Assembly: GCA_033060915.1 (NCBI GenBank)
Contig: CM065386.1
Location: forward strand, 4,787,501-4,851,500
Length of the DNA stretch: 64,000 nt
Direction of reading: 5' to 3'
Origin: Euryodendron excelsum
Lineage: Eukaryota; Streptophyta; Magnoliopsida; Ericales; Pentaphylacaceae
In this document: positions 1 to 10,740 of the stretch, piece by piece
Numbering within the stretch: position 1 is the stretch's first letter
How the letters are laid out: each line of letters begins with the position of its first letter
Made by a program: the position numbers and the translations under genes
Notes under the pieces: generated by a model
The model's database searches: none
Told to the model about the DNA's origin: nothing
The model's input: only the letters and a program-made list of their open reading frames with translations

Positions 1-1255
1 CAACTTGAATTTGCCAATATCCAGATTTTAAATCAAATTTAAAAAATATTAAAGCCTTATGAAGACGATCAAGCAAATGCTTTTTATTAGGTATTGGATA
101 CCTTATCCATTTTAACATTTTATTGAGAGGTTTATAATTAATAACTAATCAAGGAACTCTCCTCTCAATTTCAGCATTTTTATTAACATAAAAGCCTGTG
201 CAACTCCAAGGAGAATATGATTTCCTAATGAGTTTTTTTTAAAGTAAAGAAGCAATTTCTTTTTTGCACAAATCAAGATATTCTTGATTCATTTGATAAG
301 GTCTAGCACTTGTTGGTATTTGTCTGTCGGAAAAATCATTTTTATATGGGAGAGAGACAATATGTCGTTTCCTATTCCAAAAAGCATTAGGATGATCATT
401 ACAAATTTCACTAAGAAATTGTTTTCCAATGAATTTGATTTTTTCTTGAACTCTAGATTTTACTAAAGATTCAGAAATAGTCCATATTGAAATTTCTTGT
501 TTAAGGAAATTAATTTGATTTTCTTTAGCTAACAAAATATTTTTAACTTCATTTAAATATCTAGTTTGAGGATTAGTTATAAACTGAAAAACTAGTTTTT
601 GATTATTTAATCTAGTATAAATACCTGTTGAGTCAATTTTTTCAATAGGCATAATACTATGTAAAAAAGGGGTACCAAGTATAACATGGTGTTGTAAATT
701 TTTAACAAGTAGAAAAGTAGATGGGATACAGATATCTTGATTACAGATATGAGTATCCGTAATTTTATATTGTATTTCTAACTTATTGCCACTAGCAGAA
801 GTCAAAGAATGTTTTGTTTTTTCAAAATATTGGGTTGGAATTAACTCTTCTTGAACACAGTTCAAATCAGCCCCACTATCAACTAAAACAGTAAGATTTT
901 CAACTAATAATTCATTATGAACGAATAATGTGATTTTAATATACCACTTTTGCGAAGTAACTTGATCTAAAATAGCCAAATATTGGGGAAGAGAAGACTG
1001 AAATGACTCTGGAGAACTAGTCATCTGTCTGCTTAATTCTAAACTATTAACCCTAGAGGTTAAACTTATATTGTCATTTTTGAGAGATTTAATCTCTATT
1101 TTTAACTGATTGATTTCAGTTTTTAAATCCTGTAAAGTAAGAGGTTTGCCTTGTTGATTTTGAAGTGTTTTCATGACTTCCATCATGCTATAAGCATAAG
1201 AAATTTTTGGAATATTATCCTGTTGCTTTACCTGCTTCAGATAATTTTCAATCAT
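1..1255 (-). pseudogene. Caulimovirid aspartic protease and N-terminal reverse transcriptase (broken, cut by window edge)
   Basis: The open part (1255-239) encodes about 338 residues: a coiled-coil-like N-terminus around residues 40-75, then a retropepsin-like domain with the VDSGAD active-site motif near residue 126 and an LGTPFL flap-like motif near residue 193. The C-terminus enters the conserved start of the reverse transcriptase (ARPYQM region). A stop lies at an A-rich run near 239-247. Beyond it, the same strand to base 1 still shows reverse transcriptase signatures in other frames, including VINYKPLN-like and FDLKSGYWQI-like motifs, with at least one further stop. In the virus this polyprotein matures capsid and polymerase and copies RNA to DNA. 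RNase H is not in the window. Described as an inactive relic. Confidence 0.85.
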
Positions 1256-3076
1256 CTAAGCTTTCATAGTTGTATCAGGAATTTGATTTAAAATTTTTAT
1301 GATTATTTCCTGATTCTGAGTAAGCATATTAATGCTTAAACCATGCATATTAACTATGGCTTTGTAATAGTTACAATCACAAGGATCTTGCTTATTTGGG
1401 TCAATATCACTAGAAGACGAAATATCATCTTCTTGAACCTGATCTAACTTAGGTGGCTCAGATGTTTCGGATGTAAGATCATCATCTGGTTCGCTTGCAC
1501 TATTCAAAAATACTTTAGCTAAAGTATCTTTTAGCTGTTCATCAATTTGAAATTCGTTTAACTTCTTTTTTGTATGACATTTATTGGCATAGTGACTGAA
1601 TTTGCCACATTTTCAACATTTAATTTTCTTTTTTAGGAGTAGAGGTTTTTTCTTATGAGAAGATTTTTTAACATACTTCTTAGAGGGTTGACTTGTAGAA
1701 GTTTCTCAGGTATGTTTCTTATTCCTATAAGGAGGTTTTGATTTAAATTTCTTTTTACCTTTAGATCGTGTAGAACGATCTGGAGGTGGTTTTGGCATAT
1801 CCATACCAAAATTATCACAAAAATCTCCAAGTTGAGATTTTTCAGTAAGCCTTTGTTTTTTAAGCTGGTTTTTCAGCTTAATATCATTACATAAGGCTAA
1901 TCCTTCTTGTATACATGTGTCTATAAGACTTCCAAAAGAATGGTTAGAATAAGGAATAGAAATTACATCATTTCTGTTCCTAAGAGCTTCACGAACTCGC
2001 TTAGCAAAAAGAAAGGGAAGACCAACAATAAATTTAGACTTCCAATGATCACTATTAGCATTTGGAAGTTGCATAACACGACTAAGGAATATATCCTTAT
2101 ACCATCTAAAATGGGTAAGAGTGGGACACCTAAGATTTTGAAGAAGTGTCCTAATATTTTCATTATTACTAGAATATCTTCCAGTAAAATGCTCACAAAT
2201 GGTTAAAATCAGTGTATAAACTGACTGTTCAGTAATAGTAATATGATTAGGATCATTAGGGGTAGGAGTAGGTTCCTGTTTGACTGCATCTAAGATTCCA
2301 GATTTAGCAGTGGGGGTTAAATAATTGTCCCACCATCCCTTGATGGTTCCAGTGAATCCACTAATTATCATTTGAGCTATGGCTCTATCAGTATTACCAC
2401 GTTGTTTACAAATAGTGCTATACATATAGATACGATGACATATGTCAAATATCTATTTGTCAGCCAAGCCATCAAGATTCCATTCATAAATGGAATTTCC
2501 TTGGTAATTATTTTGAATAAAATTATCATTTTCTTCAAATAAGACATCTTGTGGTGTAGGTCGTTTATAATAAAAATGTTCTAAACGCCTAGGTTCAGCT
2601 ATAATTTTATTAATTTCATCTTGATCAGAAATATCTTGTTGTGCAGAAATAGATTCTGATTTGACAGAAAGGGTAGAAATTTGAAAAGAATTGAGTTTCT
2701 TTTCTAAGACAGAGACAAATTCATAAGTAGATTCTAACTTAAATCCTTTAATATCTAAAGGAGGTTGTAAAGTCGCTTTAGCTTCTTTAGAAGGTTTGAC
2801 TTCTTAAAGTTTCATTTGAGAAAGTTTTGTATGTAATTGATCTAGCTTATGATCTAGATGCAATAGTTGTTGACCAATTGTTTGTAAATATAAATTGGTA
2901 TAATTACTTTGTTTAAAAGCTTGATTCAAATCTTTCATAGTGATAGACACTATTTTCACCAGAGATGGTTTAACATAAGCATTAGCTTCGAGAACCTATG
3001 AAGTTGAGGAACTAGTTACTTTTAGAGGTTCTGTAGGAGGAAAGACCGAATGAATAACAGATCCAGAATCTGTCAT
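1256..3076 (-). pseudogene. Caulimovirid capsid (coat) protein region with CCHC zinc knuckle, broken
   Basis: The clearest piece (2425-1706, 239 aa) has the capsid core signature around GFTGTIKGWWDNYL, followed by a Lys/Arg-rich stretch near residues 215-239. Downstream at about 1630-1590 a CCHC zinc knuckle (Cys-X2-Cys-X4-His-X4-Cys spacing) is visible, but a stop codon sits between its first two cysteines. An acidic Ser/Asp/Glu-rich tail follows (1507-1256), as is usual in caulimovirid capsid precursors. Upstream (3076-2430) the N-terminal region is still recognisable, with a coiled-coil-like leucine-rich part and an EWNLDG motif just before the core, but it has several stops. The protein would package the genome; this copy cannot make it. 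Confidence 0.8.
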
Positions 3077-3316
3077 CTAAGTTTTTTCTTCAAGCACATG
3101 GATGGAGAAATTATCCACATAATAGTGAAGAAACCATGGTACAAAATGTTCTAATTGTTGAGTATGACTCAAATATTCAAAATATTGATTTTTATACTTT
3201 TCCAATTCAGTTGGACTGAAGCTAGAAAAATACCAATCACAAAAGGTTTTATAATATGGTTGAAACAATTCCTTATTAAGGATTGCTCTAATTGGACTTC
3301 CTGGGTTTAAATCCAT
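3077..3316 (-). pseudogene. Small caulimovirid ORF between movement protein and capsid, function unknown
   Basis: A 79-residue frame starts within a few bases of the end of the movement-protein frame (the two touch at 3316) and ends just before the capsid N-terminal region. It is rich in aromatic residues (Phe, Tyr, Trp) and has no motif I recognise. Its position suggests either a small separate viral protein or a linker segment of a polyprotein whose frame was broken. It is included because it lies in the continuous viral block on the coding strand. Confidence 0.5.
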
Positions 3317-4329
3317 TAAAGATGAAAATCCATTTCAGAAGCAGTAAGTATATTTACTGGAGGTTTAGGAATGTCATGAGGAATTTGTTGTTCAGAAATC
3401 CTAACAGATTCGATAATTACAGAGAGCCTAGAAGTTTCTGGCAGAGAAATCTTATAGGGAGGTAGTGATCTAATAGAAGAAGATCTGGAAAGAGATCGTG
3501 ATCTCGATCCTTGGAAAGAATCAGAAGTAAATCTTACCTCTATATCTCCTTCAGGGGTTTGAATAATTTGATCCACCTCTTCTTGGATCAAAGGAGTAGG
3601 TGTGACAGCTTGTTGGAGCTGCCAAGTGTCTGGGAATTGAACTTCATTCCAAGTAATTTGTCGATTTTTAACTATATTAGAGCTAAGAAGATTAGATTAA
3701 ATTATAACAGTGCTACCAGAAGGACTAAACATCTTACAATTAGGAGCAAGTGTATGAAGAGCTTTAAAATATATTCTATAACTAAGACATAAAGGTTCAG
3801 ATCCTGGTTTAAAGTTATAACCATGGAGTTTAGTATTTAAACTTATAGCCTCTAATAGATTAGCATTTGTAAGAGATAATTGCAGATTGGGATAAACATT
3901 AAAATAAACTGGACCATGGGCCACACTAAATTACATGATCCCCATGAAGGAAGATTTCCAATCGAGACATCTAGCATCTCGAAGAACTGCTAGGAAACTA
4001 GCTGGTAAACCACTTAAGGTAAGAGGTTTAAAGGCAACTTGTATAAGTCCTATGTGTAAGAAATTATATTTATGTTGATATCTTATGATATCCATAGAAT
4101 CCAAAAGTTGGATTGTCTGTTCTTCAAATTGCAGGCTTATAGTTTGTTCAAATGTTTTAACAGTTTTAACACCTTTAAGGTCAAAAGTACCTATCTTATA
4201 TATAGAAGAAGGTTGAACAGAGGGTATAACCCATTTATTCAGATCTTCAAGTTGATCTGGGTATTCATTTACCTCAGCAGCTTTAATCATCTTCTTAGAA
4301 GTAGATGATGGATGAAAAAGATTCCACAT
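3316..4329 (-). pseudogene. Caulimovirid movement protein (30K superfamily), three broken pieces
   Basis: Three consecutive minus-strand pieces (4329-3931, 3924-3697, 3591-3316) together cover a 30K-type cell-to-cell movement protein. The first has the core with HIGLIQVAFKPL and a DAR motif. The second carries the following core strands. The third is a Ser/Arg-rich C-terminal extension (SRSRSLSRSSS). Stops or a frameshift near 3931-3924 and near 3696 separate the pieces; the segment between 3696 and 3592 still reads as the same protein in part. Such proteins form tubules or enlarge plasmodesmata. It is the first ORF after the primer-binding site, as in Caulimoviridae. It is inactive as it stands. 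Confidence 0.82.
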
Positions 4330-4631
4330 ATTTAAGAGAGCATGTAATTCCTTGTATAAAATATAAATATACGAGAAATATGAAGAATTATTAGTGTTTC
4401 CAGACTACCATCTATTGATTAAACAAGCATAGTTGTCAACGATTTAAAGACACATCCCAATACCAACCCATTGCGAGGGTATAAGACAAGGAATAACAAA
4501 ACCAGGCACGACTTGGGTACTGTACCACTTGTTTGAGCAATGGAGAAGAAGGAAAACAGTAACAATAATTCATATAAACCGTATATACATATTTTATACG
4601 CAGAATTACATACTACTGTTTAAGCTAGCAT

Positions 4632-4644
4632 GACTCTGATACCA
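4632..4644 (-). promoter_or_regulatory. tRNA-Met primer-binding site of the pararetrovirus
   Basis: On the minus strand the 13 bases read TGGTATCAGAGTC, complementary to the 3' end of plant initiator tRNA-Met, the primer used by Caulimoviridae for minus-strand DNA synthesis. It lies about 300 bases upstream of the movement-protein start and about 255 bases downstream of the TATA box. Sequence before it lacks the terminal CA of an LTR, which fits a pararetrovirus. Confidence 0.85.
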
Positions 4645-4864
4645 ATATTACGCCCAGATAGATATGAACAAATATTAGATATAAACAAATATTAAAAAAT
4701 GAACAAAAACAAACAATAGAAACAACAGAATAGATACAAGATATACAAATAATAACAAACAGAATAAATAAGAACTATCAAGGAAAGACAAATAGAATAC
4801 CAAAGAGAGGAAAGGAAAAGCAAACTTTTGAAATGAGAAATATATTAACAAGAGAGAGAGTAGA

Positions 4865-5131
4865 TGACGAATGGATGCCTTCAACAAGGGTGAAGGGTCT
4901 CTTTTATAAATACAAGAAAAACACTATTCCGGATTCTAAAAAATAATTACAAGTCCGGAGAGACAAATCAAAACAACTCTTTATGATAGACAAAAATGCT
5001 TTAGTAAGCAATGACGCATAATGGAGTGGGACCCAGATGAGTTGGCATCGAATAGCCATCTGCGTCAAAGGCAAGATACCTTTTTGTCGAGTAGTGCGAC
5101 AAATGTCAAATGAAGATATATCTTCACGTGG
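4865..5131 (-). promoter_or_regulatory. 35S-like promoter region of the pararetrovirus
   Basis: Reading on the minus strand there is a TATA box (TATTTATAAAAG, 4912-4901). Upstream are two TGCGTCA/TGACGCA sites (5012-5018 and 5061-5067) like the TGACG boxes of the CaMV as-1 element, a perfect 16-bp palindrome (TGAAGATATATCTTCA, about 5111-5126) and a G-box CACGTG (5125-5130). Layout and spacing resemble a caulimovirid genomic promoter. Transcription would start near 4870 and run through the primer site into the movement-protein frame. The next 220 bases toward 4645 are the leader. Whether it still works is unknown. Confidence 0.6.
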
Positions 5132-6230
5132 GACGGCTACTTTTTGTCGTCCTTATCCTTATCTGACGAGGCTGATGAACGAGGCTTTCTTGTCTTTTTC
5201 TTTGCCATAATGTCAAGCATGGCATCAAAAAGATCTTCAGTAGTTGGAATAGGATCCGAATCCTCTTCATATGGATCTTGGGATTCTCCTGCTGGACAGG
5301 TGTGCTGAGAGGATTGGGATTGCATCTCTTCATCTGAATCAGAGTCAGATTTGAATGTGGCCAGAAATTCTCCTTTTAATTGGCGGAGACATTCATACAT
5401 TAATTCTTTATCCTTCATAAGAGGATTTTACATTTTTAATGCATTTTTCATGATGTCCAATTTGGATGTAGAATGATAAGATTGAGATCTTTGGAATTCA
5501 GATTCCTGTTGATAATTCTTAACCACAGCAGCTATTTTTGCCACAGTTTTATCCAATTTTTTATCCATTTTATTCCACCATCCGACATGGAATTGTCTGT
5601 AGAGACAAAGTAGATTATCTAGGTCTTTTCTGACAGTAGGAGTCCAGGCCCAAATCCAGGGTATTCCAAATTCACAGAAAAAATGGAGAAGATTGGATCC
5701 ATCCATATAATGGGCGGGGTCCATTTTATTGATGTGGGGCCAATAGGCAGCCCAAAAGCCCAATTGTTCTTGGACAACATCAGGTAAAATAGTATGAAGA
5801 GGCCCAAATTTTTTTCACCAGATATAAAACCATTGGGGCCAGCCTTTTTTATAAATTTGTGGATTGATTTTAATCTACCAAGTATGTTTTCTTTTTGGAT
5901 TTTCATAGAAAAAGTCTAAGTGAAGGCTTGAACATAATCCCAATAATTACAGGTATGGGGATGATCATGAAGAATAAATTGTTTTTCATTATGAGGAAGT
6001 AGTCCCCATTCATGTGGAAAAATAATTTTCTTGATATAGCATTTTGAAAAATTAATAGGGCTAGTTTTACTGGTCATATTAGAATAAAAATTTGTAAAAT
6101 TACAGTAGTCTGTAATTTCTAAAAATTTTTGCATAGCCATACGAAATTTTTGGCTTCCAAAAGAATAAGTGTGAAAATATTTTTCCATGAGATACCATGG
6201 ATCATTTTTCCATTGTTTATCAATAGATTC
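5124..6230 (-). pseudogene. Caulimovirid 3'-terminal ORF block (function uncertain), broken
   Basis: Four adjoining minus-strand pieces (6188-5916, 5906-5619, 5763-5428, 5418-5137) look like one former protein of about 350 residues. It is rich in Trp, His and Phe in its first half (for example WAAYWPHINKMDP near 5750), then has a Lys/Gln-rich stretch, then an acidic Ser/Asp tail followed by a basic end. Coding sense continues a little upstream of 6188. Because this block lies just before the viral promoter, it corresponds to the last part of the circular genome, after polymerase. I do not recognise a functional domain; transactivator-like or polyprotein C-terminus are both possible. Frameshifts near 5910, 5760-5620 and 5425 make it non-functional. 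Confidence 0.55.
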
Positions 6231-6350
6231 TAAATACAGAATATGAACTATATAGGGAAGTTAAACAGAGATTAGAGAGTGTAGTGGTGATTTCACCATC
6301 TGAGCATATGATGCTTCAAGGTTAGAGATACCTTGCTAGATATTTGTTCA

Positions 6351-6484
6351 TATCTATTTGTCAAGAAAACTGTATCATTGACTCTTTCGACAATAAGTGA
6401 ATTAAAAAATGACTTGGTGTGCATAGTGCAATGACAAGTCAATAGTAAGATCTACAGTATCTACTTGAAATATAGAAACACGCC
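6351..6484 (+). promoter_or_regulatory. Residual proximal promoter and 5' UTR of S-RLK gene 1
   Basis: Only about 130 bases separate the end of the viral block from the gene-1 start codon. The segment holds a W-box core TTGAC (6378-6382) and an inverted one (GTCAA, 6438-6442), the kind of site bound by WRKY factors in defence-related receptor genes. I see no convincing TATA box. The native upstream promoter appears to have been displaced by the virus. Confidence 0.45.
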
Positions 6485-9400
6485 ATGAAGGGAAGCTTCA
6501 GAAAACCAATGGAAGGCATTAATGCACTTATTTTCTGGTCTTTCTTATCTTCCATCTTAATAATCTGCACTTCAGTAGATACCATCATCACCAATCAATC
6601 CATTAAAGATGGAGAGACTTTAGTTTCCGCTGGCGGTAGCTTCGAACTTGGATTTTTCAGCCCCGGTAGTTCCAAAAACCGATACTTGGGAATATGGTAC
6701 AAGAACACAGCTACTGGGACTCTGGTATGGGTCGCAAACAGAGATATTCCACTCATAGATACATCCGGTGTTCTAACAGTTACCGACCGAGGAATTCTTG
6801 TTCTATTAAATCATTCAGAGGTCATCATTTGGTCATCCAATTCATCAAGAATCCCAGAGAATCCTGTTGTGCAACTTTTGGAGTCGGGAAATCTTGTAAT
6901 GAAAGATGGAAATGGGAATAGTACTACTCCAGAGAAATTCCTGTGGCAGAGCTTTGATTATCCGTCCGATACGCTTTTACCAGGCATGAAGTTCGGGATT
7001 AGCATGCTGACTGGCGTAGATCGGTATCTATCGGCATGGAAGAGCAATGATGATCCAGCTCGAGGTGATTCTACCTATCGGCTGGATCCTGGTGGATACC
7101 CACAACTTATTTTGAGAAACGGTTCAGTTGAGAAGTTCAGGCTTGGACCGTGGAATGGTCTTGGGTTTAATGGAATGCCAAATTTAAAGCCTAACCCCAT
7201 TTTCACATTTGGATTTGTATATACTCAGGAGGAGATTTATTACAGCTATGAGCAGATAAACAGCTCAGTCGTTACCAGGCTAGTCTTGAATCCTAATGGC
7301 GTTACGCAGCGATTTGTATGGATCAACCGAACTCGCGGTTGGATCATATACACAAACTCACTGACGGACAATTGCGACAATTATGCAATTTGTGGTTCGT
7401 ACGGAAGTTGTAATATTGGTAACTCCCCTGCATGTGGGTGCTTGATAGGATTTGAGCCCAAATTCCCAGAAGAATGGGGTGTAGCGGATTGGTCAAATGG
7501 ATGTGTTCGAAGGACTCAATTGGATTGCGGGGTTGCAGATGGTTTTGTGAAATATACCAATGTCAAATTGCCAGATACAAGGTATTCATCTTTTAATGAG
7601 AGCATGACCCTTGCGGAATGTAAGGCTGTATGCTTGAAGAATTGCTCTTGCACAGCTTGTGCAAATATGGATGTCAGAGATGGAGGAAGTGGATGCTTCT
7701 TATGGTTTGGTGATCTGATTGATATTAGAGAATACACCGAAGATGGAGGACAAGATCTTTATGTTAGGATGGCTTCCTCAGAATTAGGTATGAGATTTAT
7801 GTTAAGATCTTTATGGTTTTATTTTCCCTTTTTTTTCTTTTTCTTTTTCTTTTTTTTTTTTTTTTGTTGCGGTTAGAGTGTTCAGGAAAAAATTACTTTT
7901 AGAACTAGATAAAACTATTTTTTACCCAAATTGGTCAAGTTATTGAATATTTTATTTCGAACCAAAAACCAACAACAAAGAGTTGAATTAAGTTTGAAAA
8001 ATGCTATTCTTTCAAAAAAATCTATACAGAAAACTTGACTAAAATAATATGTCAGTGGCATTATTATAATTAAAAGTCATCATGATGAGTGATTTGTTTG
8101 AAAATGAATGGCTCTTATCGAACCACATTATTCTGATTATAAATTATGTATAAATTTTTCTGTTTGTATAGCATTACCCATGAAATTACAGCAATTTAAC
8201 CCAATGCACTTCTTTGTAGAATATGATACCTCACATTTTCCACCCGAAGTGTGACCACAAGGATTCACTTATTTCATGCTTTTAATTTTTGTAAATATAG
8301 GCCAACTTGGTGCTAAAAAGCAGAGGGCGCGAATCATAGTCATCTCAGCATTATTACCGGGAGTTCTTCTGCTAGCCATGGGCCTAACCTTCTACATTTG
8401 GAAAAAGAAGCAGAAGCAAATGCAGCAGCGGCAGCAGCTAAGCAGAAAAGGTGAGGTGAATGAGTGATTCTATTGGCGAAGTTGCTCACGTTTTCTTTTG
8501 AAGGAAATTTACAGGCTCAGTTTCTCGAATTGACAGAATGACTTCAGTCGCACCATAAAGTGAGCCCTACAAAATTAATTGTTTCATACAGAGTTATGAC
8601 CAAGATGCGTTTCATCTCAACTTTGCAGGTATAATGAGTAATAATATCAAGCAAGGTTCCACCAATGAAAGTCAAAAAGAAGATCTAGAGTTGCAATTGT
8701 TTGACTTGGCTACTATAGCCAAAGCTACCAATAACTTTTCGACTCACAATAAACTTGGGCAGGGCGGTTTTGGACCTGTTTACAAGGTAACAGTTCTGAT
8801 ACATTAATTGGTATTTTTGAAATTATGAATCACAATTATCGATATTTTGAATTAAAATTAAAATAATCACATATAGTTACATCATTCCCTATGAAATTCA
8901 TCTTTTACTTTTCTTAAAAGATGAGGCTATACATAAATTATTGTAAGTTTGCCATATTTTTTTCTTTGAACTTATCAAGGTTAATTAAATCATGTGTCTA
9001 ACTCTCAAGGTAGAGTTCTCGATAATATCGCTGAATGTGAAATGTTTCAATTTGGATTTTAGGGTGTGTTGGAAGATGGACAAGAAATAGCTGTAAAGAC
9101 GTTATCCAAGAATTCTGAACAAGGGGATGATGAGTTCAAAAATGAAGTCATATATATTGCTAGACTCCAGCACCGGAATCTTGTGAAGCTTCTTGGGTAT
9201 TGCCTTCAAGGAGAGGAGAAGATGTTAATCTATGAATACATGCCTAACAAAAGCTTAGACTTCTTCATCTTTGGTTTGGCCCTCTCAAAACCTTATATGT
9301 AGCTCAAAGAACTGGTTATGTGATGTAAATCATACCAAGAACTAAAGAGTTCATGAAGTTTGGCAACCAACTGGCTAGTATCAGCTTTAATTTACTTCTT

Positions 9401-10288
9401 TGAAAACATTATGCAGATCAAACACAGGGCGCATTACTGAATGGGCCCAAACGTTTCCACATTATCAAGGGAATTGCTCGGGGGCTTCTCTATCTTCATC
9501 AAGATTCTAGGCTAAGAATTGTACATAGAGATCTCAAGGCAAGCAATATATTACTAGATTATGAGATGAACCCGAAAATATCTGACTTCGGCTCGGCTAG
9601 AAGCTTTGGAGGGAATGAAACAGAAGCTAATACAAACAGAATAGTTGGAACATAGTGAGAACCTCTAAACTTTGTTTTTTGATATCCACTCCTACTGCTG
9701 TTAACTTTGTTTAATATTCAATGATTCTGTGCAGCGGTTATATGTCTCCAGAATATGCAATTGATGGACTATTCTCAGTAAAATCTGATGTATTTAGTTT
9801 TGGTGTCTTGTTGCTGGAGATAGTTAGTGGAAAGAGAAACAGGCTATTCAACCATCCAGGCCACCGCCTTAACCTTCTTGGTCATGTAAAGTTTTGAATA
9901 ATTATCTTTTAAATGGTGTTTCGAAATAAAAATTATTACCGACTGACAGTAGTTTCTGTTTTTTTAGGCCTGGAAGCTTTATGAAGAAGGCAGGACGGTG
10001 GAGTTGATTGATGCATCAATGGAAGTCTCGAGCAATCCATTTGAACTGTTACGAGCAGTTCATGTGGGTCTGTTATGTGTGCAACAATGTCCAGAAGACA
10101 GGCCTGACATGTCGAGAGCGGTTCTAATGTTGGCCGGTGAGAGTGCATTACCTCAGCCTAAACAGCCAGGTTTTTTCACTGAAAGAAATCTGTTGCTTGA
10201 AGCAGCAGCAACAGCAGATTCTTCACCAAGCCAGCATGAGCTATGTTCAGCCAACATGCTCACCATTACACTTGTGGAGGGCCGATAA
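6485..10288 (+). CDS. G-type lectin S-receptor-like Ser/Thr kinase, SD1 class (gene 1)
   Basis: Seven exons: 6485-7787, 8301-8450, 8629-8786, 9063-9273, 9417-9654, 9735-9885, 9968-10288; all introns are GT-AG and the joined frame is open for 843 aa. Order: signal peptide 1-30, B-type mannose-lectin ~31-155, S-locus glycoprotein domain ~210-320 with an EGF-like cysteine cluster, PAN ~349-430, transmembrane ~446-468, kinase ~523-790 (GQGGFGPVY loop, Lys549, HRDLK Asp646, DFG 664-666), C-terminal tail. Such receptors sense an extracellular ligand at the plasma membrane and phosphorylate downstream partners; closest by motif are At4g27290-like proteins. A second Met at residue 9 is also a plausible start. 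Odd points: the usual LDWPKR reads LNGPKR, DFGLA reads DFGSA, and a conserved Tyr of the PAN core is Cys (SCTACAN). Intron 1 has a long T tract near 7850. A possible poly(A) signal AATAAA lies at 10328. Confidence 0.92.
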
Positions 10289-10740
10289 AGACAACTTATG
10301 ACAATCTTTCTACGTTCCAAGGCGTATAATAAATTTTCCGCAGCTTAGTTCATTTTGTGGGATTATCGTCAACTGGTTCTGTCATGTACAACAGCATTCT
10401 GTATTGAATTGGAACTTTGGAGATAATCTCCATGGTAGGATGTAAATAATGAAAATCCCTATGTGGCCAATAGAACTGAATACACAAATGGGTAAACCTG
10501 GCTCTGGCAGTGGGTAGGTTGAAGCAGATTTGGGCTCTGAAGAATGAGCTCGATGCTCCTACCTTGAAGGGGGAAATGCATCCCCTGAATTCTCTTATGA
10601 TCATCAGCAGATGCTGCCGTTGAGGCAAAAACATCAGCATTGGCTTTGATGCGCGGTTTACCCTGTATTCGCTCCCACTATGCAAATGAGTAGGAGAAGA
10701 TAATGTCAAAGCAGACAATCTCTTTTTTTTTTTTTTCAGA
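10289..10740. other. 3' flank of gene 1, no gene seen
   Basis: This stretch contains the 3' UTR of gene 1 with AATAAA at 10328-10333, then unclassified sequence ending in a T-rich tract (about 10721-10736) just before the MITE cluster. A 122-codon minus-strand frame here shows no recognisable domain and is not called. Confidence 0.5.

Larger units (their letters stand above)
1..6350 (-). mobile_element. Endogenous caulimovirid (pararetrovirus) fragment
   Basis: Read on the minus strand, this block carries in order an ORF block of the viral 3' part (6230-5124), an intergenic promoter region, a tRNA-Met primer-binding site (4644-4632), a movement protein, a capsid protein with zinc knuckle, an aspartic protease and the first part of a reverse transcriptase, which runs off the window at base 1. 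This is the gene order of a circular Caulimoviridae genome opened within the reverse transcriptase/RNase H part, so the integrated copy spans the circle's start point. Every ORF is broken by stops or frameshifts, so the copy is old and not functional. No canonical LTRs (TG...CA) flank it, which argues against an ordinary LTR retrotransposon. The genus is not certain; a petuvirus- or florendovirus-like relative is likely. The right boundary near 6338-6360 is inferred from loss of viral coding sequence. Confidence 0.88.

Noticed and set aside
4675..4887. 70-codon minus-strand frame rich in Leu/Phe in the viral leader
   Set aside because: It sits between the viral TATA box and primer site and has membrane-like composition only because the leader is T-rich on that strand.
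4632..6361. LTR retrotransposon with the tRNA-Met primer site next to a left LTR
   Set aside because: No direct repeat or TG...CA ends, and movement-protein and capsid genes follow the primer site, which fits Caulimoviridae.
10350..10718. 122-codon minus-strand open frame downstream of gene 1
   Set aside because: No domain, no codon pattern or neighbour to support it; it lies in the 3' flank of gene 1.
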